Assembly (NCBI GenBank): GCA_900546845.1
Contig: UREK01000007.1
Coordinates: forward strand, 14,304 to 78,303
Reading direction: 5' to 3'
Length of the DNA: 64,000 nucleotides
From: an uncultured Eubacteriales bacterium
GTDB taxonomy: Bacteria; Bacillota; Clostridia; Christensenellales; CAG-138
Shown here: positions 52,001-61,023 of the stretch, piece by piece
Layout of the letters: the number at the start of each line of letters is the position of its first letter
Position numbering within the stretch: position 1 is the stretch's first letter
Notes under the pieces: generated by a model
Database searches by the model: none
What the model was told of the DNA's origin: nothing
Seen by the model: only the letters and a program-made list of their open reading frames with translations
Made by a program: the position numbers and the translations under genes

Positions 52001-52396
52001 ATAAGGCAATCCTCCGTCAGCGCTTACGCGCTGTCACCTCCTTTCAAAAAGGAGGCTTTTGGGCGTGGTGAACTCTGGTGGTTTTTCGTACTCGGGCGGC
52101 GCACGGGAGCGCATCGACCAAACGGCTCCTTTGGCAAAGGGGCGGAGCCGAGGCGCACCCCGCCCGCCCGACTCGCGGTCGCTTCGCTCTGTACCGCTCG
52201 CTGGACTAGGCCTCTGAGCCGTCGCAGGCGGGGGCTCACGGCGCGTCTCCCGCGCCGGAAGTTCCTTGCTTGGGCGATGCAGCGAGGCGGAAGCTCAGTG
52301 AGCAAGGGAGCGCCAAGAAGCCGCTCCTGCGGCGACACAGCGCGACCATTGCGAACTTTGGGGCCTGGCAGCGCGCAGCGCTGGCTGAGGATTGTT
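52001..52396 (+). repeat. family B element with nested insert
   Basis: Left half (GGCAATCCTCCGTCAGCG... hairpin CCTCCTTTCAAAAAGGAGG, then central region) and right end (CAGCGCTGGCTGAGGATTG at 52378-52396) of a family B element are separated by about 240 bp of other GC-rich, partly palindromic sequence. No coding potential. Confidence 0.55.
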
Positions 52397-52572
52397 CCTG
52401 CCGCAGCGGCTAACCCGTTCGGCAGCGCGTTCCTGTGGCGGCCCCTTCACTGCCTATGGGAAGCGCACATCCCAAAAGGCTCCCTCTCGGAGGAAGCTGC
52501 CGCCCCTGCGGCAAGACTTCCCAAAGCGCCTGCATGCACAGTGGGTCACAAAGGAACGGCTTTTTCCAAGCA
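52397..52572. repeat. degenerate family B fragment
   Basis: Contains CCCAAAAGGCTCCCTCTCGGAGG and CTGCCGCCCCTGCGGCAAG, the right-arm pieces of family B; nothing coding between tuf and rplA. Confidence 0.45.
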
Positions 52573-52600
52573 AAAAGGCGAACCTTACGGTCCGCCTTTT
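52573..52600 (-). terminator. terminator of the rpmG-rplA operon
   Basis: Minus strand AAGGCGGACC-GTAA-GGTTCGCCTT followed by TTTGCTTGG, 16 nt after the rplA stop. Confidence 0.75.
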
Positions 52601-52615
52601 CTCATGCGCATTTGC

Positions 52616-53308
52616 TTATTGGAACTTCATGCCGTTGAACTTTACGCCAGGGCCCATCGTGGTGGAGATGACCACGCTCTTGAGGTAGGTACCCTTCGCG
52701 GCCGCGGGCTTCGCCTTCACGATCGCGTCCATCAGGGAAGCGAGGTTCTCCGTGAGCTTGTCAACGCCGAAGGAAACCTTGCCGACGGGGACATGCACGA
52801 TAGCAGTCTTATCGACGCGGTATTCAACCTTACCGGCTTTGATGTCGGCAACAGCCTTGGCAACATCCATCGTGACGGTGCCGCTCTTCGGGTTCGGCAT
52901 GAGGCCCTTAGGGCCGAGGATACGCGCGATGCGGCCGATGGTACCCATCATGTCCGGCGTCGCAACGCAAACGTCAAAGCCAAACCAGTTCTCGGTCTGG
53001 ATCTTCTTTACGAGATCGTCGTCGCCTACGAAATCAGCGCCGGCTTCCTGCGCTTCCTTGGCCTTGTCGCCCTTGGCGAACACGAGCACGCGGACGGTCT
53101 TACCGGTACCATGGGGCAGAACCACGGTGCCGCGAACCTGCTGATCCGCATGACGCGGGTCAACGCCCAAGCGGATAGAAGCCTCGACGGTCTCGTCAAA
53201 CTTGGCTTTCGCGGTGGAAAGAACGGCTTCGATGCCCTCGCGGGGATCATAAAGCTTCTGCTTGTCGATCAGCTTAACGCTGTCCTGGTATTTCTTGCCA
53301 TGCTTCAT
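52616..53308 (-). CDS. rplA: 50S ribosomal protein L1
   Basis: 230 aa, [20 protein letters not shown] start, [25 protein letters not shown], the signature [31 protein letters not shown], and [26 protein letters not shown] near the end. Part of the L1 stalk and an autogenous translational repressor in bacteria. Last gene of a minus-strand operon; rplJ and rplL do not follow. Confidence 0.97.
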   Translation of the reverse strand: MKHGKKYQDSVKLIDKQKLYDPREGIEAVLSTAKAKFDETVEASIRLGVDPRHADQQVRGTVVLPHGTGKTVRVLVFAKGDKAKEAQEAGADFVGDDDLVKKIQTENWFGFDVCVATPDMMGTIGRIARILGPKGLMPNPKSGTVTMDVAKAVADIKAGKVEYRVDKTAIVHVPVGKVSFGVDKLTENLASLMDAIVKAKPAAAKGTYLKSVVISTTMGPGVKFNGMKFQ

Positions 53309-53322
53309 ACTTCAATCCCCCC

Positions 53323-53748
53323 TTAGTCCACAACGACGATGCCCATGCTGCGGGCCGTGCCTGCCACCATACGCATGGCGGCCTCAACGCTCGCGGCGTT
53401 CAGGTCGGGCATTTTCAGCTCCGCAATCTCGCGGACCTGCGCCTGCGTGATGTTGGCAACCTTCTGCGTGTTCGGGCGGCCGGAAGCGGTCTCGATGCCG
53501 CAAGCCTTCTTGATCAGGACGGCCGCGGGCGGCGTCTTGGTGATGAAGGTGAAGGAGCGGTCCTGATACACAGTGATGACAACCGGGATGATCAGGCCCG
53601 CCTGCTTGGCGGTACGCTCGTTGAACTCCTTGCAGAAGCCCATGATGTTCACGCCGTGCTGACCCAGCGCGGGGCCGACCGGCGGCGCCGGCGTCGCTTT
53701 GCCAGCGGGGATCTGAAGCTTCACATACCCTGTGATCTTCTTTGCCAT
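53323..53748 (-). CDS. rplK: 50S ribosomal protein L11
   Basis: 141 aa, [36 protein letters not shown] start, typical C-terminus [15 protein letters not shown]. Forms the GTPase-associated centre with 23S rRNA. ATG 53748 has AGGAGG upstream; the frame before it is not L11-like. Confidence 0.97.
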   Translation of the reverse strand: MAKKITGYVKLQIPAGKATPAPPVGPALGQHGVNIMGFCKEFNERTAKQAGLIIPVVITVYQDRSFTFITKTPPAAVLIKKACGIETASGRPNTQKVANITQAQVREIAELKMPDLNAASVEAAMRMVAGTARSMGIVVVD

Positions 53749-53869
53749 TGAAGTTTTCCTCCTGAATAAAATGTGGTGCGAGCGGCCTTGGTCTTTCTTC
53801 TCAAAAGCAGGGAAGAGAGGGCCTCCCACTTATGCAAACCCTTTCGGGCTACATAGCGAAAAACGGTTC

Positions 53870-54388
53870 TTACAATTTCTGTACCTGGATGTAGTCGAGC
53901 TCCACGGGCGTGTTGCGGCCAAACATGGAAACGACGAGCTTCACCTTCTGGCGCTCCGGGTCGAGCGCTTCCACGGTGCCGATGAAGTTCTCCAGCGGGC
54001 CGGAGACCACGCGCACGCTCTCGCCGACGGCGATGTCCAGCTCGATGGGGATGTGCTCCACACCCATGGCCGTGACCTCTTCATCCGTAAGCGGGATGGG
54101 CTTGGATCCTGGGCCGACAAACCCCGTCACGCCGCGCGTGTTGCGCACGACATACCAGGTTTTGTCGTTCATGATCATCTTGATCATTACATAGCCCGGG
54201 TAAACCTTCCGCTGGATGACCTTGCGCTTCGCGTCCTTGATCTCAATGACTTCCTCCGTGGGATATTTCACCTCGAGGATCATATCCTGGAGGTTGCGGT
54301 TTTCCACGGCCTTTTCAAGGTCTTCCTTTACTTTGTTCTCATACCCGGAATAGGTATGGACGACGTACCACTTGGCTTCCTCGGACAT
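53870..54388 (-). CDS. nusG: transcription termination/antitermination factor NusG
   Basis: 172 aa. NGN domain (KWYVVHTYSGYENKVKEDLEKAVENR...VYPGYVMIKMIMNDKTWYVVRNTRGVTGFVG) and KOW domain (VGESVRVVSGPLENFIGTVEALD). Binds RNA polymerase; ATG 54388 has AGGAG upstream, 23 nt after secE. Confidence 0.96.
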   Translation of the reverse strand: MSEEAKWYVVHTYSGYENKVKEDLEKAVENRNLQDMILEVKYPTEEVIEIKDAKRKVIQRKVYPGYVMIKMIMNDKTWYVVRNTRGVTGFVGPGSKPIPLTDEEVTAMGVEHIPIELDIAVGESVRVVSGPLENFIGTVEALDPERQKVKLVVSMFGRNTPVELDYIQVQKL

Positions 54389-54411
54389 GGTAGCTCCTGT
54401 CAAGGCGCCGC

Positions 54412-54660
54412 TCAAAGCGTGCCGAGGAGCGAAAGCCCCTGACCGAACACGAAATCGAGCACGCCGATCACGATGCTCATCAGCACGATGAACGCAAGGA
54501 CCGTGAGGGTATAGGAAGCGAGTTCCTTCTTGGTGGGCCAAGCGAGCTTCTTCACCTCGCCGAACACCTCGCGGAAGAATTTGCCGATCCGCGCAAACAG
54601 GCCCGGACCTTTCGCCTTCTTCTTGGCGACTTCCTTCTTTTCGTTCTTCTCGTTCGCCAT
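54412..54660 (-). CDS. secE: preprotein translocase subunit SecE
   Basis: 82 aa with a Lys/Glu-rich N-terminus, the amphipathic FFREVFGEVKKLAWPTKKELASYT signature, and one C-terminal membrane helix (VLAFIVLMSIVIGVLDFVFG). Component of the SecYEG channel; located between rpmG and nusG as in most Bacillota. Confidence 0.95.
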   Translation of the reverse strand: MANEKNEKKEVAKKKAKGPGLFARIGKFFREVFGEVKKLAWPTKKELASYTLTVLAFIVLMSIVIGVLDFVFGQGLSLLGTL

Positions 54661-54678
54661 TTTTACTCTCCTGTCAGC

Positions 54679-54828
54679 TTACTTCGCTTCTTTGTGGACG
54701 GTATGCTTGCGGCAGAAACGGCAGTACTTGCTGAACTCCAGGCGGTCGGGGTCGTTCTTCTTGTTTTTGAAGGTATTGTAATTCCTCTGCTTGCACTCGC
54801 TGCAGGCCAACGTGATCTTAACGCGCAT
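54679..54828 (-). CDS. rpmG: 50S ribosomal protein L33 (zinc-binding type)
   Basis: 49 aa encoded on the minus strand: [20 protein letters not shown] to HTVHKEAK, with CxxC pairs CSEC and CRFC, the Zn-containing C+ form. AGGAGG is just upstream of ATG 54828. First gene of rpmG-secE-nusG-rplK-rplA. Confidence 0.95.
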   Translation of the reverse strand: MRVKITLACSECKQRNYNTFKNKKNDPDRLEFSKYCRFCRKHTVHKEAK

Positions 54829-54888
54829 GATTGATTTCCTCCTCAAGTATCCAACGGCGAACCGTTTTGTGGATTGCGAACCTAAATA

Positions 54889-54907
54889 AACCCCCCTGAT
54901 GGGGGTT
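54889..54907 (-). promoter_or_regulatory. hairpin in the rpmG leader
   Basis: Minus strand AACCCCC-ATCA-GGGGGGTT followed by TATTT, starting only a few nt into the predicted transcript; possible attenuator or 5' stabiliser. Confidence 0.35.
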
Positions 54908-54915
54908 GCTTAACT

Positions 54916-54944
54916 AATTTAGCACACGCGCGCTGGAATGTCAA
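54916..54944 (-). promoter_or_regulatory. promoter of rpmG-secE-nusG-rplKA
   Basis: Minus strand TTGACA (54944-54939), 17-nt spacer, TAAATT (54921-54916). Confidence 0.7.
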
Positions 54945-55074
54945 GGAAAACCGCGAAAACTTCTTGCTTTTTCCGGCATTTTGGCCGTCTTGTGGCCGCG
55001 TTTGCGGCAGGGCCATAGATGTTGTGGAGGAGGAAGAAAATGTTGGGAATTGATAATTGGCAATGGGCGCGGGG

Positions 55075-55140
55075 GTAAGGCAATCCACAGTCACGGCTTG
55101 CGCCGTTTATTGCGGCAGTTCGCAAAGGCCGCGCGAATAA
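55075..55140. repeat. partial family B end
   Basis: TAAGGCAATCCACAGTCACGGCTTGCGCCGT resembles a family B terminus without its partner. Confidence 0.45.
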
Positions 55141-55294
55141 GGTCAATCCTCAGTCCGCTTCGCGGACGGCTCCTTTGCCAAAGGAGCCTTTTGGTCAGTG
55201 CGCTCTCGAATGCCATCCGAATACGAAACCCGTTGGAGTTCACCACCCTCAAACGCCCCCTTTCTGAAAGGGGGCGGCACGGCGTGATTGCCGT
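55141..55294 (-). repeat. family B element
   Basis: GGTCAATCCTCAGTCCGCTT...GGCTCCTTTGCCAAAGGAGCC at one end, CCCCCTTTCTGAAAGGGGG...GGCGTGATTGCCGTA at the other, with the usual central stretch (GAATACGAAACCCGTTGGAGTTCACC) in reverse orientation. Confidence 0.6.
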
Positions 55295-55364
55295 ATTCCA
55301 GCAGCGCGCAAGCACTGCCGGAGGGAGTTCTCTATGGCCGAGGCTTAAGCCGGAACAAAGCAAC

Positions 55365-55412
55365 TCCCTCAGCCGCCTGCGGCGGCAGCTCCCTCTGAGA
55401 AGGAGCCTTTCG
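55365..55412. repeat. family B-like hairpin fragment
   Basis: AACTCCCTCAGCCGCCTGCGGCGGCAGCTCCCTCTGAGAAGGAGCC-type end: a solo terminal repeat with the inner palindrome GCCGCCTGCGGCGGC. Confidence 0.45.
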
Positions 55413-55415
55413 AGC

Positions 55416-55761
55416 CGGAGAACAGGCTTGCGTATCCACGCCAAAATGCGCGCATGCGCAGGGCAAGGGCCGGCGTCCGAGAGGTTGCGCGGTGCGCGCG
55501 AGCGCATGCCGCGTTTGCTGCATGGGCACGCGCCGAATCCGCGCTGGCAAAGCATGCGGCCGTCGGCGCGGCAAGCGCGAACGGATTGGATGGACCCGGC
55601 CCGGCAAGCCCGAGCACCGGCGCGCGCTTTTTGCTTCTTTTTCTAAAAAAGAAGTCCCCCGCCGGGACAAGGCGGGACAGCCGCACCTTTTCTCGCGGGA
55701 CGTCCGGGACGCCGTACCCCTACGATGGCTTACATCAAAGGCCCGCTTTCTGTTTCTTCAT
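55416..55761. other. non-coding GC-rich stretch
   Basis: About 345 bp with no credible gene. The only structure noted is CTTCTTTTT-CT-AAAAAAGAAG at about 55633-55653, which could terminate transcripts from either side, including the unknown gene at 55762. Confidence 0.4.
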
Positions 55762-56862
55762 TCACCTTTCTCCATTATTACCGTTTCGCTTCACCTTCAC
55801 CCAGTAGCCGTTTCCGTTTGTGTCACGCACAAAGCGCGTATAGCCGCGGGCACGGTATGGCTGGGCGGGATAGCCCTCGCCGGGCAGGGCATAGACGGTA
55901 CTGCGCGCGCCGTTCACAAGGCCGCTTCCTTCCAGATAGTAACGCCGCGTCCCCGGATAGCGTACACGCCGCCAAGAAATGCCTGGGAACGCCTCCGGGA
56001 AGAGGCTCCCCGCCGCCTCCGCCGTGCCCACGCCGGAGGGCTTAGGCGCATCCTCCGGCCTGCTCAGCTCGCGCACCGCGTCGCTCCATTGCGGGTCGCG
56101 CAGCCGAGTGTGCCCCGCCATACCGGCAGGGATCATATTCCTGCGCCTGCGTTCCTCCTGCACGGCGAGCGGCCGCGGCACAAAAGCGCCGCGCAAGGGT
56201 TCGTCGGACGCAAAGTGTGCCGCAGCGCCACCCTCGCCACCGCCGGGCGGAAAGAGTTCGCTCGCTTTGGAAAGAATGCTCTGGAGCGCCTCGGAACGCG
56301 GCTGCGGCGGTTCCGGCCGGTGCGTGGCGGTCCGCTGTTCCGCCCGCGCAGGTTTTTCCGCCGGGGCCTCCGGGAGCGCAGGCGCTGGGGGCGCGGCCTG
56401 CGCGCGGGGTTCCTGCGGTTCGCGCTCAGCCATGGGCGTTTTTGCCGCTTCCGCAGTGTGCGGCGGGGCCGCCCGCGGCGCTTCGGCCGGCGGGCTTTCC
56501 CGGTTGCCGCCCGCCCGCAAAGCCCGCAGCGGCCGCTTCAGCGCCTCGACCGCACGGCGGTCCAGCGCGCCGCGCGCACCCTCCGCGCAGAAGATCTCGC
56601 CCCCCGGCGCATCCGCAACGAGGAGGATCACCGCCGGGTCGACGCGCGCCGCCGTCCGCCCAGCTCCGCCGGAAAGCGGGACGCGCACTGCCGTCCCATC
56701 CAGCCCGGCGAGGCATGCGGCCTTTGGGATGGGTGCGTCCAGCTTTGCGCCCGGGCGCAGCGTGAGCGTAATGTGCGTCCCATCCGCGCCGGACAGAATA
56801 TGCGCCGCACCCCTGCGCATGCCGTGAAAAGCGATGATGCGTTCCGTTTCTCTCGCGTTCAT
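55762..56862 (-). CDS. hypothetical protein with Pro/Ala-rich linker
   Basis: 366 aa, not recognised. N-terminal 95 residues look like a small folded domain (IIAFHGMRRGAAHILSGADG...VILLVADAPGGEIF); about 110-210 is a low-complexity Pro/Ala/Glu linker; the C-terminal 90 residues (FPGISWRRVRYPGTRRYYLEGSG to GYWVKVKRN) form a compact aromatic/Arg-rich domain. No signal peptide or membrane helix. ATG 56862 (AAGGGGG upstream) is chosen; the longer frame overlaps the divergent NUDIX gene. Confidence 0.65.
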   Translation of the reverse strand: MNARETERIIAFHGMRRGAAHILSGADGTHITLTLRPGAKLDAPIPKAACLAGLDGTAVRVPLSGGAGRTAARVDPAVILLVADAPGGEIFCAEGARGALDRRAVEALKRPLRALRAGGNRESPPAEAPRAAPPHTAEAAKTPMAEREPQEPRAQAAPPAPALPEAPAEKPARAEQRTATHRPEPPQPRSEALQSILSKASELFPPGGGEGGAAAHFASDEPLRGAFVPRPLAVQEERRRRNMIPAGMAGHTRLRDPQWSDAVRELSRPEDAPKPSGVGTAEAAGSLFPEAFPGISWRRVRYPGTRRYYLEGSGLVNGARSTVYALPGEGYPAQPYRARGYTRFVRDTNGNGYWVKVKRNGNNGER

Positions 56863-56979
56863 GCCGCAATCCCCCTTCTTTCTTCTAATCATGTATATGA
56901 CGCGCAGGGGACGGTATGTTATAATGAATGTGCGGCGTCTGCAAAAAACCGCCGCAAACCGCCGCAAAGGAGGATCTGA

Positions 56980-57726
56980 ATGAAACAGCTCAGGGATAAA
57001 AACGGCCTCACGCTGGAAGAATTCCTTGCCAATTACGACCCGGACAAATACCGCCGCCCTTCCGTCACGGTAGACATGGCGGTGTTTACCATGCTGCGCA
57101 CGGAGGGTGAGTGCGACCTTGCTGTGCTGCTCATCCGCCGGGGCAACCACCCGTTCCTCGGCACGTGGGCGCTGCCCGGCGGCTTCGTCAAGATAGACGA
57201 GGAGCTTGCGGACGCAGCCGCCCGCGAGCTCCAGGAGGAAACCGGTGTGACGGATGTGCCGCTTCGTCCCTTCGGCGTGTTCGGCGGCGTGGACCGCGAC
57301 CCCCGCACGCGCGTGATCTCCGCCGGGTTCTTCGCGGTCGCGCCCATGTGCAGCCTCGCACCCGATGCGGGCGACGACGCGGCGGACGCTTCGCTTTTCG
57401 TGGTGGAAACGAGCCTTGAAGCCGCGAGCGCCTCCGCCGAGACATACCGCATGACGCTCTTTGGCCGCCGCATCCTCTGCGCGCGCGCCCAACTACGCTA
57501 TGACGCGCTCGGCGCGCAGGCGGCGCAGATGCCGGGCGAAATGGCGGGCGACCTTGCAAGCGACCATGGCCTCGTGCTTTTTTCCGCGCTCCGGGCGTTG
57601 GCGGCGCTGCCGCGCGCGCGCGTTGCGCGCCTGCTCACGCGGGACTGCCCGGACCTTTTCGACGATGCGGTAGAGGCGCTTGACCGCGCCCTCGGCGCGA
57701 TCCCGACGGAGGATGAGGAGGACTAG
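56980..57726 (+). CDS. NUDIX hydrolase
   Basis: 248 aa. Nudix box GGFVKIDEELADAAARELQEETGV (GX5EX7REXXEEXG) from about residue 68, following RRGNHPFLGTWALPGG, as in ADP-ribose/NAD-related pyrophosphatases of COG1051. The C-terminal 100 residues (ASDHGLVLFSALRALAALPRARVARLL) are extra to the minimal fold and could be a helical or winged-helix extension as in NrtR-type proteins, but I cannot confirm it. AAAGGAGG precedes ATG 56980; divergent from the hypothetical gene. Confidence 0.85.
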   Translation: MKQLRDKNGLTLEEFLANYDPDKYRRPSVTVDMAVFTMLRTEGECDLAVLLIRRGNHPFLGTWALPGGFVKIDEELADAAARELQEETGVTDVPLRPFGVFGGVDRDPRTRVISAGFFAVAPMCSLAPDAGDDAADASLFVVETSLEAASASAETYRMTLFGRRILCARAQLRYDALGAQAAQMPGEMAGDLASDHGLVLFSALRALAALPRARVARLLTRDCPDLFDDAVEALDRALGAIPTEDEED

Positions 57727-57743
57727 GCGCGGCGCGCTTTGCG

Positions 57744-57807
57744 CGAACCAAAAGGCGCCCTCTTATAGGGAGCTGCCGCCGCAGGCAGCTAAGGGAGTTG
57801 TCTTGTC
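57744..57807. repeat. family B-like end fragment
   Basis: CCAAAAGGCGCCCTCTTATAGGGAGCTGCCGCCGCAGGCAGC followed by TTGTCTTG resembles a family B right end alone. Confidence 0.45.
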
Positions 57808-57860
57808 CCGGCTGAAACCGCGTAGGGGACGGCGTGCTTTCTGAAACGGTTTCTTGATAC

Positions 57861-58032
57861 GGCAATCCCCCGGCATGCTAACGCATGCCACCCCTTTTCA
57901 AAAAGGGAGCGTTTGGAAGTGGTGAACCCCAACGCTTTTCCGTATACGGATCCCGCACGAGAGCGTGCAAACCAAAAAGGCTCCCTCTCAAGGGGAGCTG
58001 CCACTGCAGACGGCCGAAGCAGTTCCCGTTGC
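57861..58032 (+). repeat. family B element
   Basis: Left end GGCAATCCCCCGGCATGC, hairpin CCCTTTTCAAAAAGGG, central GTGGTGAACCCCAACG...GTATACGG, then AAAAAGGCTCCCTCTCAAGGGGAGCTGCCA on the right; about 172 bp. Confidence 0.6.
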
Positions 58033-58076
58033 ACTTGGAACGTGGCTTTAGAAGAAAGGACGAAAAGCAAACGCTT

Positions 58077-58793
58077 ATGAACCAAAACAAACCCATGCCG
58101 AAGCTGGCCGCGGCCCTCGCGTTCCTCGCGGCGCTGCTGCTGATCGTATCGCTGCTGTTCACGGCGCTCCAGCTTGTGCTGCACGACGAAGCCTGGTTTG
58201 CCGCGCGCTATGGAGCTTACGGCACCGCGGAGGCGATCGGCATCCCCACGGACGACATCACTGCCGCACTGATGCGGCTAATATACTACATGGAGGGCGA
58301 CGTCCCTTCGATCGACCTTACCGTGACGGAGAACGGCACGCCCGTTTCGATGTATAACGAGCGGGAAACACAGCACATGGTGGATGTGCGGGAGCTTTAC
58401 CAGGCCTGGCGCGGCGTGCGCGATTTCGGCGTACCCGCGGCGGCGCTGCTGATCCTCGGCGCGTGCGCGCTGCTCCCCAGGGGGCAGCGCATGAAGGCGC
58501 TTTCCAAAGGGTACCTCCGCGCGAGCATCGTTTTTGGCCTCATCGCCGCCGCGCTCGGCGTTTGGGTCATGGCCGACTTCAACAGCTTCTGGATCAATTT
58601 CCACTATCTGTTTTTCGACAATGACCTCTGGATTCTCTCCTACGCCACGGACCGCATGATCCGGATTTGTCCGCAGCAGCTTTTCTATGACATTGTGGTG
58701 AAGTTTGGGCTCATCTTCTTCGCCGCCTTCGGCGCGCTGCTCGCAGCCTCCATTTTCGGCGCGAGAGGGAGGAAAGCGCGGGGAGAAGGATAG
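58077..58793 (+). CDS. TIGR01906 family integral membrane protein
   Basis: 238 aa, four membrane helices: about 9-34, 122-140, 155-175 and 208-228. The sequence between helices 1 and 2 contains the family-like YNERETQHMVDVRELY, and DLWILSYATDRMIRICPQQLFYDIV precedes the last helix. Function unknown; typical of Bacillota. ATG 58077 has only GAAGAAAGGA about 17 nt upstream, an unusually weak site; the frame before it runs into a family B repeat. Confidence 0.8.
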   Translation: MNQNKPMPKLAAALAFLAALLLIVSLLFTALQLVLHDEAWFAARYGAYGTAEAIGIPTDDITAALMRLIYYMEGDVPSIDLTVTENGTPVSMYNERETQHMVDVRELYQAWRGVRDFGVPAAALLILGACALLPRGQRMKALSKGYLRASIVFGLIAAALGVWVMADFNSFWINFHYLFFDNDLWILSYATDRMIRICPQQLFYDIVVKFGLIFFAAFGALLAASIFGARGRKARGEG

Positions 58794-58800
58794 GGGGCAA

Positions 58801-58975
58801 TGACAATCCCCCGTCAGCGCTTGCGCGCTGCCACCCCCTTTCAGAAAGGGGGATTTTGGGAGCGGTGAACTCAAACGTTTTTTCGTATTCGGATAGCACA
58901 TGGGAGCGCACTGACCAAAAGGCTCCTTTTTGAAAGGAGCTGTCATGGCGTAAGCCATGACTGAGGATTGTCTTA
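58801..58975 (+). repeat. family B element, best-preserved copy
   Basis: Left terminus TGACAATCCCCCGTCAGCG with hairpin CCCCCTTTCAGAAAGGGGG; right terminus GGCTCCTTTTTGAAAGGAGC...ACTGAGGATTGTCTTA. The right end read backwards aligns with the left for about 50 bp, making long terminal inverted repeats around a 70-bp centre. Confidence 0.7.
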
Positions 58976-59081
58976 TCCGCGCAAGCGCCGGATATACCCC
59001 GCTGGGAAAGCGAAGGATCATTCCCGCCGCAATCCGGGTTCATCACAAATATGCACCGAAGTGCAGAAAGGGATTCTGCCC

Positions 59082-60161
59082 ATGCAATACGAAACGCTGG
59101 CCCGCGCGGGCGTGCAGGCCTATCAGCAAAAAGAAGCACCCCTCCTGCTCGCCATCGAGAGCTCCTGCGACGAAACCGCCGCGGCCGTGCTGCGCGGCGC
59201 GCGGGATGTGCGCGCGATGACGGTCTACACGCAGATCCCGCTGCATCAGAAGTTCGGCGGGGTCGTGCCGGAGCTCGCCTCCCGCAGCCACGTGGAAAAG
59301 ATCGGCGCGGTGACGGAGGCAGCCCTCCGGGAGGCGGGCGTGTCCATCCATGAGATAGACGCCATCGCCGTCACCTATGGCCCAGGGCTCGTTGGCGCGC
59401 TACTCGTAGGCGTGAGCTACGCGAAGGGACTCGCCCTTGCAGCGGGCAAGCCCTTCGTGGGCGTGAACCACATCGCCGGGCATATCGCGGCGAACTATCT
59501 GACCTATCCGGATTTAAAGCCCCCGTTCGTCTGCCTCGTGGCTTCCGGTGGGCATAGCCACATCGTGCGCGTGGAGGATTACTGCTCTTTCGCGCTCCTT
59601 GGCCGCACCCGGGACGATGCCGCCGGCGAAGCGTTCGACAAGGTGGCCCGCGTGCTCGGCCTCGGCTATCCCGGCGGCCCGGCGCTCGAGGCGCTCGCGC
59701 GGGAGGGCGACCCCCATGCCTTCCGCTTCCACGCGGGCTTCAACGACAAGCCCACGTTCGATTTCAGCTTTTCCGGCCTGAAGACGGCCGTCATCAACCA
59801 GGTGCACACGGCGCAGCAGCGCGGCGAAACGCTCAGCGCGGCGGATGTGGCCGCCTCCTTCCAGCATGCCGTGGTGGAGACGCTCGCGGAAAAATCCGTG
59901 CGCGCCGCCGTGGAAAGCGGCATGGGTACGCTTGCCCTCGCGGGCGGCGTTTCTGCAAACCGGGCGCTGCGCGGCGCGATGCAGCGGCGCGCGGAGGCTG
60001 CGGGCCTGCGCTTTTGCTGCCCGGAGTTCCGCTTCTGCACGGACAATGCCGCGATGATCGCCTGCGCCGGGCATTATGCGCTCATGGCCGGTCAGTTGTC
60101 CCCGCTTTCGCTTAACGCCGTGCCGGGGCTTGCGCTCGCGCCGGAGCCTTCCGCCAGGTAG
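59082..60161 (+). CDS. tsaD: tRNA N6-adenosine threonylcarbamoyltransferase
   Basis: Transfers threonylcarbamoyl to A37 of ANN-decoding tRNAs, with TsaB/TsaE; 359 aa. ASKHA fold: LAIESSCDETAAAVL, PELASRSHVEKI, the metal motif NHIAGHIAAN, SGGHSHIV, DDAAGEAFDKVARVLGLGYPGG and LAGGVSANRALR. ATG 59082 is 34 aa upstream-truncated relative to the longest frame, which starts in a repeat; GAAAGGGA sits upstream. Its 3' end overlaps the convergent amidase gene by 70 bp. No tsaB or rimI gene is adjacent. Confidence 0.95.
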   Translation: MQYETLARAGVQAYQQKEAPLLLAIESSCDETAAAVLRGARDVRAMTVYTQIPLHQKFGGVVPELASRSHVEKIGAVTEAALREAGVSIHEIDAIAVTYGPGLVGALLVGVSYAKGLALAAGKPFVGVNHIAGHIAANYLTYPDLKPPFVCLVASGGHSHIVRVEDYCSFALLGRTRDDAAGEAFDKVARVLGLGYPGGPALEALAREGDPHAFRFHAGFNDKPTFDFSFSGLKTAVINQVHTAQQRGETLSAADVAASFQHAVVETLAEKSVRAAVESGMGTLALAGGVSANRALRGAMQRRAEAAGLRFCCPEFRFCTDNAAMIACAGHYALMAGQLSPLSLNAVPGLALAPEPSAR

Positions 60162-60910
60162 GCGAGCACGCCGTCCGCAATGCCGTGCGCCAGCTTCTGC
60201 TGGTGCGTTTCCGTTTGCAGGAGCGCCTCATCCTCCGCGTTGGAAAGGAACCCGCACTCGACGAGCACGGAGGGCGCGGGGCTTTCCCGGATCACGAAAT
60301 AATCCCCCGGGTTCGCGCTGCGCACCGGCCTGCCTGCCGCCTCGCATACGGAGGCGATCACGAGCTCCGCCAGGCGCTGGCCCTCCGCGGAGCCTTTCAT
60401 GTAAAACGCCATGGGGCCGGAGACCGCCGGGTCCGTAAAGCGGTTCATGTGCACGCTGACGACGAGATCCACGTCCGCCGTGTTCATGATCGCGCGGCGG
60501 GCCTGCATATCGCCCTGCTTGGTATCCGCAAGGGCGTTTTCATCCGTGCGCGTCATGAGCACAGTCACGCCCGCTTCCTCCAGCGCGTCCCGCACGGCGC
60601 AGGCGACGGTCAGGTTCAGCCCGGCTTCCACCACGCCCGTCTTGCTGCCCACCGCGCCGCCATCCGCGCCGCCATGCCCCGCATCCACCACCACGGTGTA
60701 GGCATGGGCAGGTGTTTCCGCCTCCGCACCGGGCGCCTCCACGCCGGGCGCCTCCGCACCGGGCGCCTCCGTCGGGAACGGCTCGATCACCGGCCTATCC
60801 GCGCGTCCCAGCATACGCGCGCCGAATACCCCCACGATGCACACCAGCATCCCCAACAGCAGCGTGTCGCACGCATGCCTGAGCCGCGTGCCCGCTTTCC
60901 GCTTCCCCAT
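60092..60910 (-). CDS. N-acetylmuramoyl-L-alanine amidase (Amidase_3, CwlD-like)
   Basis: 272 aa: N-terminal membrane anchor (about 12-32), a Pro/Glu/Ala linker encoded by three 15-bp repeats (60726-60770), then an Amidase_3 domain: VVVDAGHGGADGGAVG (zinc His), VEAGLNLTVACAV (zinc Glu region), VSVHMNRF and VECGFLSNAEDE with catalytic Glu. Cleaves the MurNAc-L-Ala bond; the closest type is CwlD of spore cortex maturation, but a vegetative role is possible. Confidence 0.88.
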   Translation of the reverse strand: MGKRKAGTRLRHACDTLLLGMLVCIVGVFGARMLGRADRPVIEPFPTEAPGAEAPGVEAPGAEAETPAHAYTVVVDAGHGGADGGAVGSKTGVVEAGLNLTVACAVRDALEEAGVTVLMTRTDENALADTKQGDMQARRAIMNTADVDLVVSVHMNRFTDPAVSGPMAFYMKGSAEGQRLAELVIASVCEAAGRPVRSANPGDYFVIRESPAPSVLVECGFLSNAEDEALLQTETHQQKLAHGIADGVLAYLAEGSGASASPGTALSESGDN

Positions 60911-61023
60911 AAAATCACCTCATGGTGATTATATTGGTGGAAAGGCCCACTTATAACACACCTACGCGCCACTTTCGTGCCTTTTTCCCGCATTTTGCAT
61001 GCCTGCCCCTGCATATGCGATGT

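Noticed and set aside
52140..52572. Coding sequence in the tuf-rplA gap (449-aa frame from 51977)
   Set aside because: The frame runs through family B repeats and then antisense to rplA.
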